From contig CALHRB010000045.1 of assembly GCA_938038165.1 (NCBI GenBank), positions 1-15,059 on the forward strand: DNA of 15,059 nucleotides. The letters are read 5' to 3'. Below, piece by piece: positions 1-7,623 of the stretch. Numbering within the stretch: the first letter of the stretch is position 1; every line of letters begins with the position of its first letter. Source of the stretch: Candidatus Kapaibacterium sp. GTDB lineage: Bacteria > Bacteroidota > Ignavibacteria > Kapaibacteriales > UBA2268. The notes beneath the pieces were generated by a model. The model worked only from the letters and a program-made list of their open reading frames with translations. It ran no database searches and was not told where the DNA came from. Made by a program: the position numbers and the translations under genes.

Positions 1-3000
1 TCTTCAACAAGAACCTACAAATTGAAAAACTCGAAGAATCTGTCAATTTTCAAATCGAGTTGGTTAATCAAAGAAACAACGAAATATTTGAGTTAAACTT
101 AAAACTCGACGAAAAACAATCCATAATCGATAAGCAGGAAGAACTTCTTAATCATTTGGCTTTACTTGCTGAAGAAAGAAACATTCTGTTGAATGAAAAG
201 GAAAATTTAATCGTTGAAAGAAACAACCTAATCGAAGAAAAAGATAACTTCATAAATCAACAATCCTCGGTAATCAAGCGAATTGAAGAAAGTTTAGCTA
301 ACACAAAACTCGAATTAATCGAAAAACAAAACCTGTTATCTCAGCTTGAATTCGAACTCGAATTCCGGAATGAAATGATTCAGGATATGGATAAAGCAAT
401 TTATGAAAAAGAAGAACTTATCCATAACAGTTCAGGTTTAATTGCAGATTTTGAGGAAGAAATATCAAAACTAAACGAAGAAGTCCAAAAAAACAAAAAA
501 CTATTGGAATTTTATGAGCAAAAGATTGAAGATAGAGAAGAGATAATTAACAATCAAAAGTATGCTATTGATAGCAAAGAAGAAACTATTGCCGCCCAAA
601 AAGAAAAGATTCAGCAATTTGAACTTAGAATTTTATCATTAGAAGACACTCTTGAAAACAACAACAGAGTATTAAATGAAACTCATCAAAGACTCAAAGA
701 AAAAATTGATGAACTTTATGAAAAATCAATCAAAATAACTGAACTTGAACAACAAGTTTCCGAAAAAAGTCAGATCATCGAATTAAAAGATCAGATAATC
801 CTGGAGAAAGAAAACCTAATCAATGACAAACTTAAAACTATCAAAGAAAAAGAAGAATTAATAACACAATATCAGGCTTTGATTAAGGAAAAAGATTTAA
901 CTATTGCCGATAAAGATTCAGAAATAAATGATTATATCAATAAAGATCAGATAAAAGATAAAATTATTGAAGAAAAGTTAGATATAATCAAATGGAAAGA
1001 TTCTCTGATAAGCGAAAAAGAGGTTGCACTGAGAATTTCCGGGGAAACTATCAACCGACTCGACGAGCAAATCAAGGAACTTGACCAAAGCGTTTTCGAA
1101 AAAGTTCTTGCTCTTGCTGAAAAAGACCAAATAATAGCAAATAAAGATACAGCTATTCAGAATATCACAGCTCAAAGAGATTCAATCTACACTCAATTGA
1201 ATAATTTGTTTGCCAGCCGTTCCTGGATGGTGGTCTATTACCTTCAAAAGCTTGATAAAATGCTACCATTCCTGAAATATCCTGTGATTTTTGCCTATCG
1301 CTTATTCGCCACCTATCCCTCAAATCTTTGGAAATCTTTGAAAAAATGGAAATCCCGCTCCAAAGCCAAACATATTGATGGCTCGAGCAAAAAATCAGAT
1401 ATTAAAGGTCAAGTAAATTCCGAAGCTCTAAGAATGATCGAAAATTTGGAACAAAATGTTTCAATACCAAAGTATGATGTCCTTTTCTTTGCTATAATTG
1501 ACTGGGATTTTCGATACCAAAGACCTCAACATTTGGCTTCAGGTTTAGCTGCAAAGGGACATAGAGTCTTTTATATTTCCGTCCAACTTGGTCAGGAACC
1601 AACTAATGCCTATAGATTGATTGATACAAATGTAATTGAAGTCAAGTTGCCTTATAAAACCCAAACAGCTATTTACACGGAAGATATTGCTTCAAATCTT
1701 GATGGTTTAAAAGAAGCTATGAAAAAATTATATCAGGAACAATCAATCAAAGAAGCCATTGCCTTTGTTGAATTTCCTATGTGGCAACCACTCGTATCAT
1801 ATGTCTCTGATAAATTTAACGCAAAAGTTGTCTTTGATGCACTTGATGAATTTGCAGGTTTCTCTAACTTAAATCAAAAATTAAAAGATTATCAGGATAA
1901 ATTGATTCATACATCTGATGTAATAATTGCTACAGCTAAGAAAATTTATAAAATGGTTAAAACAGAGACTAACAAAGTAAATATGTTACCAAATGCCACT
2001 GAGTTCAAACATTTTAATGTATTGCCCGAAAACGATACGCTCGAAGCAATACCCAATCCAATTATAGGTTACTACGGAGCTATCGCAGAATGGTTTGATT
2101 CAGAAGTAATTGAATTTGTGGCTGAGTCCCGTCCTGATTGGAATATTGTTCTTATTGGGCACACTTTTGGTTCTGATATCGAAAAACTCAAGAATATGAA
2201 AAATGTTCATTTCCTTGGCGAAAAGCCATACAAAGAACTACCAAAATTCCTTTACTGGTTTGATGTTTGTTTGATTCCATTTAAGCTTGTTGATTTGATT
2301 CTTTCGACTAATCCCGTTAAATTCTTTGAATATATCAGCAGCGGCAAACCCGTGGTGGCATCTGATTTGCCTGAATTACACCCTTATGCTGACCTTGTTT
2401 ATTTATCACATAACAAGGAAGAGTTCCTGCATAATATCGAAAAAGCCCTTGTTGAAAAAGATGAAAAAATCATTCAAAAAAGGATTGAAACCGCAAGAAA
2501 TAACGATTGGGATCATCGTGTTGCTAACCTTGAAAATTATACATTGGAAGCATTCCCAAAGGTTAGTATAATAATTATAAACAATAACAATGCACGAAAT
2601 CTTGAATACTGCATCAAAAACATATTAGAAAACACTGCTTACCCCAATTTTGAAATTCTTATTGTTGATAATGCTTCGACAGATAATAGCCCTGATTATC
2701 TTATAGCCCTTGAGTCAAAATTAAATTTTATTCGAGTTATTTTTAATGATAAGAATTTAGGTTTCATCAAAGCCAACAATATTGGTATTAAAGAAGCTAA
2801 TGGAGATTATCTTATTCTTCTCAGCCCCGAGGCAGTAGTTCCAAAAGGTTGGATAAATACTATGATGAAATATCTCAAAGATGATTCAATTGGAATGGTT
2901 GGACCGACAACAAATATTAAAGGAAATCAGTCAGCTATTAACATTACCTATAATTATTACGAGGAATACCTCGATTTTGCCGAAAAAATTCTTTACGATA

Positions 3001-4187
3001 ATTTTTACTCTCACGGTGATATTAATGAACTTGGCCTTTTCTGCACAATGTTCAAAAAGGAAGTTGTTAATAAGGTTGGCTTAATACCGGACGAAAACGA
3101 AGAAACAGTTTATAACAAATTCGAAGAATACGATTACAGTATTAAGGTAAAAAACAGCGGTTTGCGATTGATTTGCTGCAAAGATTTATATGTTCACGTC
3201 GGAGCCGGCAGCCTGAGAGAGTTCCATCAGAAAGGACAAAAAAAAGTTGCCATAATAATCTTATCCTATAATCTACTTGATAAAACCACTAAACCCTGCA
3301 TTGAAAGCATTTATAACGCACGTACTCATTGCGACTTTGATATACTTGTTGTGGACAATCTTTCAACTGATGGGACCCGAGATTATTTATTAAAAGCCAA
3401 AGATGAATATAAAAATCTCAGACTCTTATTTAATGACCAGAATCTTGGCTTTGCAGGTGGCAATAATGCTGGAATGAGAGCGATTCAAGCCGATTATTAC
3501 ATTTTGCTCAACAGCGATACAATTGTTACCGATTATTGGATTGACAAAATTGTTGATTTTATGGAAACCCATCCTGAAGTTGGAATGGCAGGACCTGTAA
3601 CAAATTCAGCTGGTAACGAGCAAATGATTTATGTGAAATCAACAAGCGAAGAGGAAATACTTAGAGAGGGCTTGGAATGGGCTAATAAACATAGCAAAGA
3701 TTACTTCTTCACAAACCTGCTTGGCTTTTATTGCGTTGCTATCAGAAAAGAAATACTCGATAATGTTGGCTATCTTGATGAAGCTTATGGCATCGGAATG
3801 TTCGAAGATGACGATTTTTCAATAAGAGTAATGAAGGCTGGCTATAAGCTTGCGGTTCTGGAAAATGTTTTTATTTACCACAAAGGCAGTGTTTCTTTCA
3901 GTTCTCTACTGACTGATGAATTCAGGAACAAGACATTTTTCAAAAATCTTAAATACTATGAGCAAAAGTTTAATATAAAATGGAAGTCAAAATTTAATAC
4001 AGATACTTTTGTTGAGGTTATTCAGCATTATTTAAAAAACATAGATGACTCTAATGCTGACAGAATAAAGGAAAAAATTGCCAACAGACTCGAGATAATG
4101 AAAAATTTTGATTATGCTGGTAAAAATCTCGATAACATAATGCTCTGGCAACAATCATTACCGAAGGAGCAAAGATTTATCGAATAA
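1..4187 (+). CDS. Coiled-coil multidomain glycosyltransferase (GT4-like + GT2 + GT2), 5' partial
   Basis: The reading frame is open to the left edge (first full codon at base 3), so the gene starts upstream and at least 1394 codons are visible. The TTG at base 60 lies inside an uninterrupted helix and is not a credible start. Numbering from that TTG as residue 1, residues 1-385 are a charged coiled coil (Glu/Lys/Ile/Leu/Asn) with no proline or cysteine. An SRSW motif at 386-389 with a short hydrophobic-basic stretch is the usual junction between such linkers and glycosyltransferases. A GT4-like domain spans about 470-800, with RPQH at 488-491 and Glu757 in the FFEY...GKPVVASD region. Two GT2 domains begin near 833 and 1061. 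The second has an intact NSD (1151-1153) and an EDDD motif from 1249; the first has SPE (922-924) where NSD is expected. No signal peptide or clear membrane segment is visible, so the protein is probably cytoplasmic and assembles a polysaccharide from nucleotide sugars. Acceptors and sugars cannot be read from sequence. Confidence 0.93.
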   Translation, partial: FNKNLQIEKLEESVNFQIELVNQRNNEIFELNLKLDEKQSIIDKQEELLNHLALLAEERNILLNEKENLIVERNNLIEEKDNFINQQSSVIKRIEESLANTKLELIEKQNLLSQLEFELEFRNEMIQDMDKAIYEKEELIHNSSGLIADFEEEISKLNEEVQKNKKLLEFYEQKIEDREEIINNQKYAIDSKEETIAAQKEKIQQFELRILSLEDTLENNNRVLNETHQRLKEKIDELYEKSIKITELEQQVSEKSQIIELKDQIILEKENLINDKLKTIKEKEELITQYQALIKEKDLTIADKDSEINDYINKDQIKDKIIEEKLDIIKWKDSLISEKEVALRISGETINRLDEQIKELDQSVFEKVLALAEKDQIIANKDTAIQNITAQRDSIYTQLNNLFASRSWMVVYYLQKLDKMLPFLKYPVIFAYRLFATYPSNLWKSLKKWKSRSKAKHIDGSSKKSDIKGQVNSEALRMIENLEQNVSIPKYDVLFFAIIDWDFRYQRPQHLASGLAAKGHRVFYISVQLGQEPTNAYRLIDTNVIEVKLPYKTQTAIYTEDIASNLDGLKEAMKKLYQEQSIKEAIAFVEFPMWQPLVSYVSDKFNAKVVFDALDEFAGFSNLNQKLKDYQDKLIHTSDVIIATAKKIYKMVKTETNKVNMLPNATEFKHFNVLPENDTLEAIPNPIIGYYGAIAEWFDSEVIEFVAESRPDWNIVLIGHTFGSDIEKLKNMKNVHFLGEKPYKELPKFLYWFDVCLIPFKLVDLILSTNPVKFFEYISSGKPVVASDLPELHPYADLVYLSHNKEEFLHNIEKALVEKDEKIIQKRIETARNNDWDHRVANLENYTLEAFPKVSIIIINNNNARNLEYCIKNILENTAYPNFEILIVDNASTDNSPDYLIALESKLNFIRVIFNDKNLGFIKANNIGIKEANGDYLILLSPEAVVPKGWINTMMKYLKDDSIGMVGPTTNIKGNQSAINITYNYYEEYLDFAEKILYDNFYSHGDINELGLFCTMFKKEVVNKVGLIPDENEETVYNKFEEYDYSIKVKNSGLRLICCKDLYVHVGAGSLREFHQKGQKKVAIIILSYNLLDKTTKPCIESIYNARTHCDFDILVVDNLSTDGTRDYLLKAKDEYKNLRLLFNDQNLGFAGGNNAGMRAIQADYYILLNSDTIVTDYWIDKIVDFMETHPEVGMAGPVTNSAGNEQMIYVKSTSEEEILREGLEWANKHSKDYFFTNLLGFYCVAIRKEILDNVGYLDEAYGIGMFEDDDFSIRVMKAGYKLAVLENVFIYHKGSVSFSSLLTDEFRNKTFFKNLKYYEQKFNIKWKSKFNTDTFVEVIQHYLKNIDDSNADRIKEKIANRLEIMKNFDYAGKNLDNIMLWQQSLPKEQRFIE

Positions 4188-4258
4188 TGACGTTGATCTA
4201 ATAACATATAAAAATTTAATTCGTCTAATTTAATTCACTAATTTTTATAAACAATAAC

Positions 4259-4265
4259 AGAGGAA
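4259..4265 (+). promoter_or_regulatory. Ribosome binding site of first small paralog
   Basis: AGAGGAA lies three bases before the ATG at 4269. It is one of the clearest Shine-Dalgarno sequences in the window and supports that start. The 81-base gap before it is almost pure A/T and holds no promoter I can call with confidence. Confidence 0.55.
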
Positions 4266-4268
4266 TAT

Positions 4269-4577
4269 ATGGTTTCAAATTATTTGGTTGAAGCACCTCA
4301 GATTCTGAGATTCGGTCCTCACACAACTAATGCCGGCGTTGAATTTAATGTTCAGCAAAACGGTGATTCAGTTATGTGGTTCAAGGTTGCTAACGGCAAA
4401 GGCACAATCGTTGTCAAGTTTGACGAGGAAAGATTAAACGGTTATTTTGGAGGTGGGGATTTAATAACTTGTAGCATCCCGAAAAAATTCTTTGAATCTC
4501 CTGGTGAACATAAAATTTACCTTTTGGATACGGCAACCGGATTGACTTCCAATATTGTCATTTTTACAGTTAAGTAG
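4269..4577 (+). CDS. Small tandem-paralog protein A, probable Ig/IPT-like beta-sandwich
   Basis: This 102-residue protein is not one I can name. It has no signal peptide, membrane segment or lipobox, so it should stay in the cytoplasm. The pattern suggests a single beta-sandwich domain: alternating hydrophobic strands, an FGP motif at 15-17, a G-x-x-FN-x-Q...NG-x-S...W-x-K block, a DL-x-TC-x-IP block, and a C-terminal PGEHKIYL followed by TGLTSNIVIFTV. The next gene encodes a paralog of nearly equal length with about 48 identical positions out of about 101 by hand alignment; both C-terminal motifs are fully conserved. Both genes lie between a giant glycosyltransferase and a UDP-sugar dehydrogenase, so a role in glycan binding or in holding glycosyltransferases together is plausible. 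That role is inferred only from position and predicted fold. Confidence 0.8.
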   Translation: MVSNYLVEAPQILRFGPHTTNAGVEFNVQQNGDSVMWFKVANGKGTIVVKFDEERLNGYFGGGDLITCSIPKKFFESPGEHKIYLLDTATGLTSNIVIFTVK

Positions 4578-4631
4578 AATTTTTAATCTAATTAATATAT
4601 TATCTATAAATAATTTAGAAGTATTTTTTTT

Positions 4632-4937
4632 ATGGAAACTATCACCGAATTTAATATTCCCAAAATAATAAATTTTGGACCGGTCAGCGTAAAAAGCGGT
4701 CAGGATTTTAATATCCAAACAAATGGAGAATCAGCTATTTGGATAAAAACGAACGGAAAAAATAATTCTTTAATTGTTAAATTTAATGAAAAAACTATAA
4801 AGCCATTCTGCAAAGATGACTTGATGACTTGTAATATACCAAAAGAATTTTATAAAGAACCAGGCGAACACAAAATTTATTTAAAAGATGAATCAACCGG
4901 TCTCACATCAAATATAGTTATTTTTACAGTAATTTAA
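4632..4937 (+). CDS. Small tandem-paralog protein B, probable Ig/IPT-like beta-sandwich
   Basis: This 101-residue protein is the second copy of the preceding gene, separated from it by 54 A/T-rich bases. It shares the FGP motif at 15-17, the FN-x-Q-x-NG-x-S-x-x-W-x-K block, the DL-x-TC-x-IP block and the identical C-terminal PGEHKIYL and TGLTSNIVIFTV motifs. Synonymous positions differ widely between the copies even where the protein is identical, so the duplication is old and both copies appear to be under selection. Copy B is more lysine-rich and replaces a glycine-rich loop (YFGGGD in A) with FCKDD. The start has only a weak upstream signal (a purine patch near 4618 and a T run). The stop is seven bases before the dehydrogenase start, so the two are likely co-translated. 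Function is unknown. Confidence 0.78.
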   Translation: METITEFNIPKIINFGPVSVKSGQDFNIQTNGESAIWIKTNGKNNSLIVKFNEKTIKPFCKDDLMTCNIPKEFYKEPGEHKIYLKDESTGLTSNIVIFTVI

Positions 4938-4944
4938 TAAAAAT

Positions 4945-6216
4945 ATGAAGGTATCTGTAACCGGGCTTGGCTATGTCGGGCTTCCTCTTGCTTGTGCTAT
5001 AGCAAAAAAAACAAAAAATCTTGTTGTTGGATTTGATCTAAACGAAGAGAAAATTGATAAAATAAGGAACAGAGAATGCCCTATTGATGATTATCAGTGT
5101 GAGCAAGACCTCAAAGAAGTTGTTTTCGAAGTTTCATCAAATCCTGAAATTCTCGCTGATTCGGATATTTATATCGTTTGTGTTCCAACTCCTGTTCTTG
5201 ATGATTATACACCAGATCTGGGACCTGTCCGAGGTGCCACCCTTACTATTTCAAAATACCTTAAAAAAGGCCACTCTGTTGTAATCGAATCAACAATAAA
5301 TCCCGGAGTCTGCGATGAAGTAGTTAAACCTATATTAGAGGAAAATACTGCTTTGAAGGCAGGTGTTGATTTTGATATAGCTCATTGTCCCGAAAGAATC
5401 AATCCTGGCGATCCAAAATGGAATGTTTACAATATTCCAAGAAACATTGGTTCAACTAATCAGGATACAACAAAAAAACTTGCTGAATTTTACAAGTCGT
5501 TCATCTCTGCCGAGATTAACGAAATGCCTGATTTGAAAACGACTGAGGCTACCAAGATCATAGAAAATACATTCAGGGATATTAATATTGCTTTCGTAAA
5601 TGAGTTAGCCCGGTCTTTTGATGTACTTGGTATTGATTTGATGACAGTCATCAAGGGAGCTTCCAACAAACCGTTTGCCTTTTTACCTCACTATCCAAGT
5701 TGTGGCGTTGGCGGTCATTGCATACCTGTCGATCCTTATTACCTGATTGAGAGAGCTAAACAAAGCGGTTTTGACCATAAATTTCTAAAACTCGCCAGAG
5801 AAATTAACAACTCAATGCCTTTCTATACTATAGAACTGTTAACTGATGCTTTGAACCTATATGAAAAGCCAATAAAGAACACCAGAATTGGCTTGCTTGG
5901 TTTATCATATAAAGCTAATGTTGGAGATCTGAGAGAAAGTCCATCTCTTAAAATTCAGGAAATATTGTTGCAAAAAGGAGCAGATTTGATTGTTTATGAC
6001 CCATATTTTCCAGAGCTCAGTTCTGTTAAAACTCTCGACGAAGCTCTTCAACAGAGTTTTGCAATCATATTGGCAACCAATCACGACGAATTTAGATCAA
6101 TTAATGCTGAGAAATTAATTAAGTCAGATGTTAACATTGTAATTGACGGGAAAAATTTTCTAAACAAGGCAGACATTCAAAAATCAGGAATTTATTACAA
6201 AGGAATAGGCTCATAA
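4945..6216 (+). CDS. wbpA: UDP-N-acetylglucosamine 6-dehydrogenase (WbpA/WecC-type nucleotide-sugar dehydrogenase)
   Basis: This 423-residue protein belongs to the UDP-glucose/GDP-mannose dehydrogenase superfamily. It should oxidise UDP-GlcNAc to UDP-GlcNAc uronic acid using two NAD+, the first step of the Wbp pathway. An N-terminal Rossmann NAD site, GLGYVGLP, covers residues 7-14. An ENTFRDINIAFVNELA helix follows in the central domain. The catalytic cysteine is Cys259 in GGHCIPVDPYYL, whose HCIPVDP form is typical of the GlcNAc/ManNAc dehydrogenases rather than glucose dehydrogenases (GGSCFPKD). The C-terminal domain has LGLSYKANVGDLRESPSL. Length is normal. The substrate call rests on the motif form plus the downstream wbpE, wbpB and wbpD homologues; a ManNAc dehydrogenase (WecC) is the main alternative. 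The start is seven bases after the preceding stop with no clear Shine-Dalgarno, suggesting coupling. Confidence 0.9.
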   Translation: MKVSVTGLGYVGLPLACAIAKKTKNLVVGFDLNEEKIDKIRNRECPIDDYQCEQDLKEVVFEVSSNPEILADSDIYIVCVPTPVLDDYTPDLGPVRGATLTISKYLKKGHSVVIESTINPGVCDEVVKPILEENTALKAGVDFDIAHCPERINPGDPKWNVYNIPRNIGSTNQDTTKKLAEFYKSFISAEINEMPDLKTTEATKIIENTFRDINIAFVNELARSFDVLGIDLMTVIKGASNKPFAFLPHYPSCGVGGHCIPVDPYYLIERAKQSGFDHKFLKLAREINNSMPFYTIELLTDALNLYEKPIKNTRIGLLGLSYKANVGDLRESPSLKIQEILLQKGADLIVYDPYFPELSSVKTLDEALQQSFAIILATNHDEFRSINAEKLIKSDVNIVIDGKNFLNKADIQKSGIYYKGIGS

Positions 6217-6241
6217 TTTTTTTTTCTTAATTTTTATATTT

Positions 6242-7594
6242 ATGGATAATAATACGATTTTAGAAAAATTAAAGATCGATAATGTCGAGTTCATAAATCT
6301 GCAGTTTTCTGATATGATGGGTATGTCGAAGAGCGTAACAATACCCACTTCAAAATTTCAGGATGTTCTCATTCATGGCTTATGGTTCGATGGTTCTTCC
6401 GTTGAAGGGTTCACAAGGATATTTGAAAGTGATATGCTTCTTAAACCAGATTTGGATACCTATGCACTCGTACCCTGGTATTCCAATGGGTCAGGCAACA
6501 TAGCAAGGTTCATTTGCGATGTTTACACTCCTGACGGCAATCCATATGAGTCAGACCCCAGATACATATTGAAAAAGGTTATCGAAGAAGCTCGTTCGAT
6601 GGGATTTGAATACTTCACCGGACCCGAACTCGAATTCTTTTTGTTCAGACGTGAAAACGGCAAGATTAAGACAGCCCAAAACAAGGTTATCGAACCTCAC
6701 GATAGAGGGCAATACTTTGATTTGGTTATGGATCTTGGCTTTGAAGTAAGGCGTGAAATGATGAATGCCCTTATTAAAATGGGAATCGACGTTGAAGCAA
6801 GTCATCACGAAGTAGCGCCCGGACAACATGAAATTGATTTCAAATATGATAAGGCCATTGTAACTGCTGACAGAGTAATGACATTAAAATCAACATTGAA
6901 AGCAGTTGCAGAAAGCTATGGTCTTTATGCTACATTTATGCCCAAACCAATTGCAGGAATAAACGGTAGCGGTATGCATGTTCATCAGAGTTTATTTTCT
7001 CTTGATGGAAAAACAAACTTGTTCTTTAACAAAGATGATAAATATAAATTATCCGAAATAGCATATAATTTTTTAGCCGGGCAGATGCATCATATAAAAG
7101 CTATGGCTGCAATCCTTAACCCAACCGTAAATTCATATAAAAGATTAGTCCCCGGTTACGAAGCTTCAACATACATCTGCTGGGCACAAACGAATCGCTC
7201 TGCATTAATTCGCGTTCCAATGTATAGCTCTGGAAAGGACAAAGCAACCAGGCTCGAGATAAGATGCCCCGACCCAAGTGCCAATCCCTATTTAGCTTTT
7301 GCAGTCCTATTGAAGGCAGGTCTTGATGGTATAAAAAATAAAATGACTCCACCCCCACCCGTTGAGGAAGACGTTTACGAATTTAATTTTTCAGAATTAG
7401 AAGAAAGAAATATCGATTTCCTTCCCTATTCACTTTGGGATGCTGTTAACAAATTGAAAAAGAATGAACTTATACAATCAGCTTTAGGTTCAGATTTAAC
7501 AAAAAAATATATAGCAGCAAAAGAGCAGGAATATGAGCATTTCAGGATATCAGTTACAGATTGGGAAATTAATAATTATTTAGAAAATATTTAA
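6242..7594 (+). CDS. glnA: Glutamine synthetase, type I (GSI-alpha-like)
   Basis: This 450-residue enzyme should condense glutamate and ammonia to glutamine using ATP. All hallmark motifs are present: DGSSVEGF from residue 50 (Asp50 and Ser53), metal ligands Glu129 and Glu131 in GPELEFF, EVAPGQHEID with Glu190 and Glu197, NGSGMHVHQS with His246, RLVPGYEA with flap Glu307, NRSALIR with Arg319, and RLEIRCPDPSANPYL with Arg341. The roughly 450-residue length, and no recognisable adenylylation-site segment of the roughly 470-residue GSI-beta enzymes, fit GSI-alpha. The WAQTNRSALIR segment resembles archaeal/Thermotoga-like forms. The flap reads YEAS where YEAP is usual. Its place between wbpA and wbpE is unusual for a housekeeping glnA, and no GlnR-like regulator or PII gene is nearby. 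A ligase acting on another amine is possible, but the intact motifs favour true glutamine synthetase. Confidence 0.94.
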   Translation: MDNNTILEKLKIDNVEFINLQFSDMMGMSKSVTIPTSKFQDVLIHGLWFDGSSVEGFTRIFESDMLLKPDLDTYALVPWYSNGSGNIARFICDVYTPDGNPYESDPRYILKKVIEEARSMGFEYFTGPELEFFLFRRENGKIKTAQNKVIEPHDRGQYFDLVMDLGFEVRREMMNALIKMGIDVEASHHEVAPGQHEIDFKYDKAIVTADRVMTLKSTLKAVAESYGLYATFMPKPIAGINGSGMHVHQSLFSLDGKTNLFFNKDDKYKLSEIAYNFLAGQMHHIKAMAAILNPTVNSYKRLVPGYEASTYICWAQTNRSALIRVPMYSSGKDKATRLEIRCPDPSANPYLAFAVLLKAGLDGIKNKMTPPPPVEEDVYEFNFSELEERNIDFLPYSLWDAVNKLKKNELIQSALGSDLTKKYIAAKEQEYEHFRISVTDWEINNYLENI

Positions 7595-7612
7595 ATTTCA
7601 GATGTTTTTATT

Positions 7613-7616
7613 AGGA
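7613..7616 (+). promoter_or_regulatory. Ribosome binding site fixing the aminotransferase start
   Basis: AGGA lies seven bases before the ATG at 7624. This spacing, and the MQFIDL start typical of the family, favour that ATG over the in-frame TTG at 7621. Confidence 0.6.
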
Positions 7617-7623
7617 TTTTTTG

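Noticed and set aside
60..62. TTG at 60 as the start of the giant glycosyltransferase.
   Set aside because: The frame is open to the window edge and the coiled coil continues upstream, so the true start lies outside the window.
2326..3084. Plus-strand open frames of 67-81 codons inside the giant glycosyltransferase gene.
   Set aside because: They overlap the conserved GT4 and GT2 domains in another frame and have no family features.
4207..4249. Perfect 10-base inverted repeat (TATAAAAATT / AATTTTTATA) with a 23-base loop between the giant glycosyltransferase and the first small paralog.
   Set aside because: The arms are only A/T, the loop is long and no T run follows, so neither a terminator nor an operator is supported in such an AT-rich gap.
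6214..6241. Run of nine T just after the wbpA stop, possibly an intrinsic terminator.
   Set aside because: No GC-rich stem lies upstream of the T run, and the next gene begins 25 bases after the stop.
6551..7358. Minus-strand open frames of 80-92 codons across the glutamine synthetase gene.
   Set aside because: They lie opposite strongly conserved coding sequence, show no recognisable domains and have no start signals; they are shadow frames, as are the other minus-strand frames in the window.
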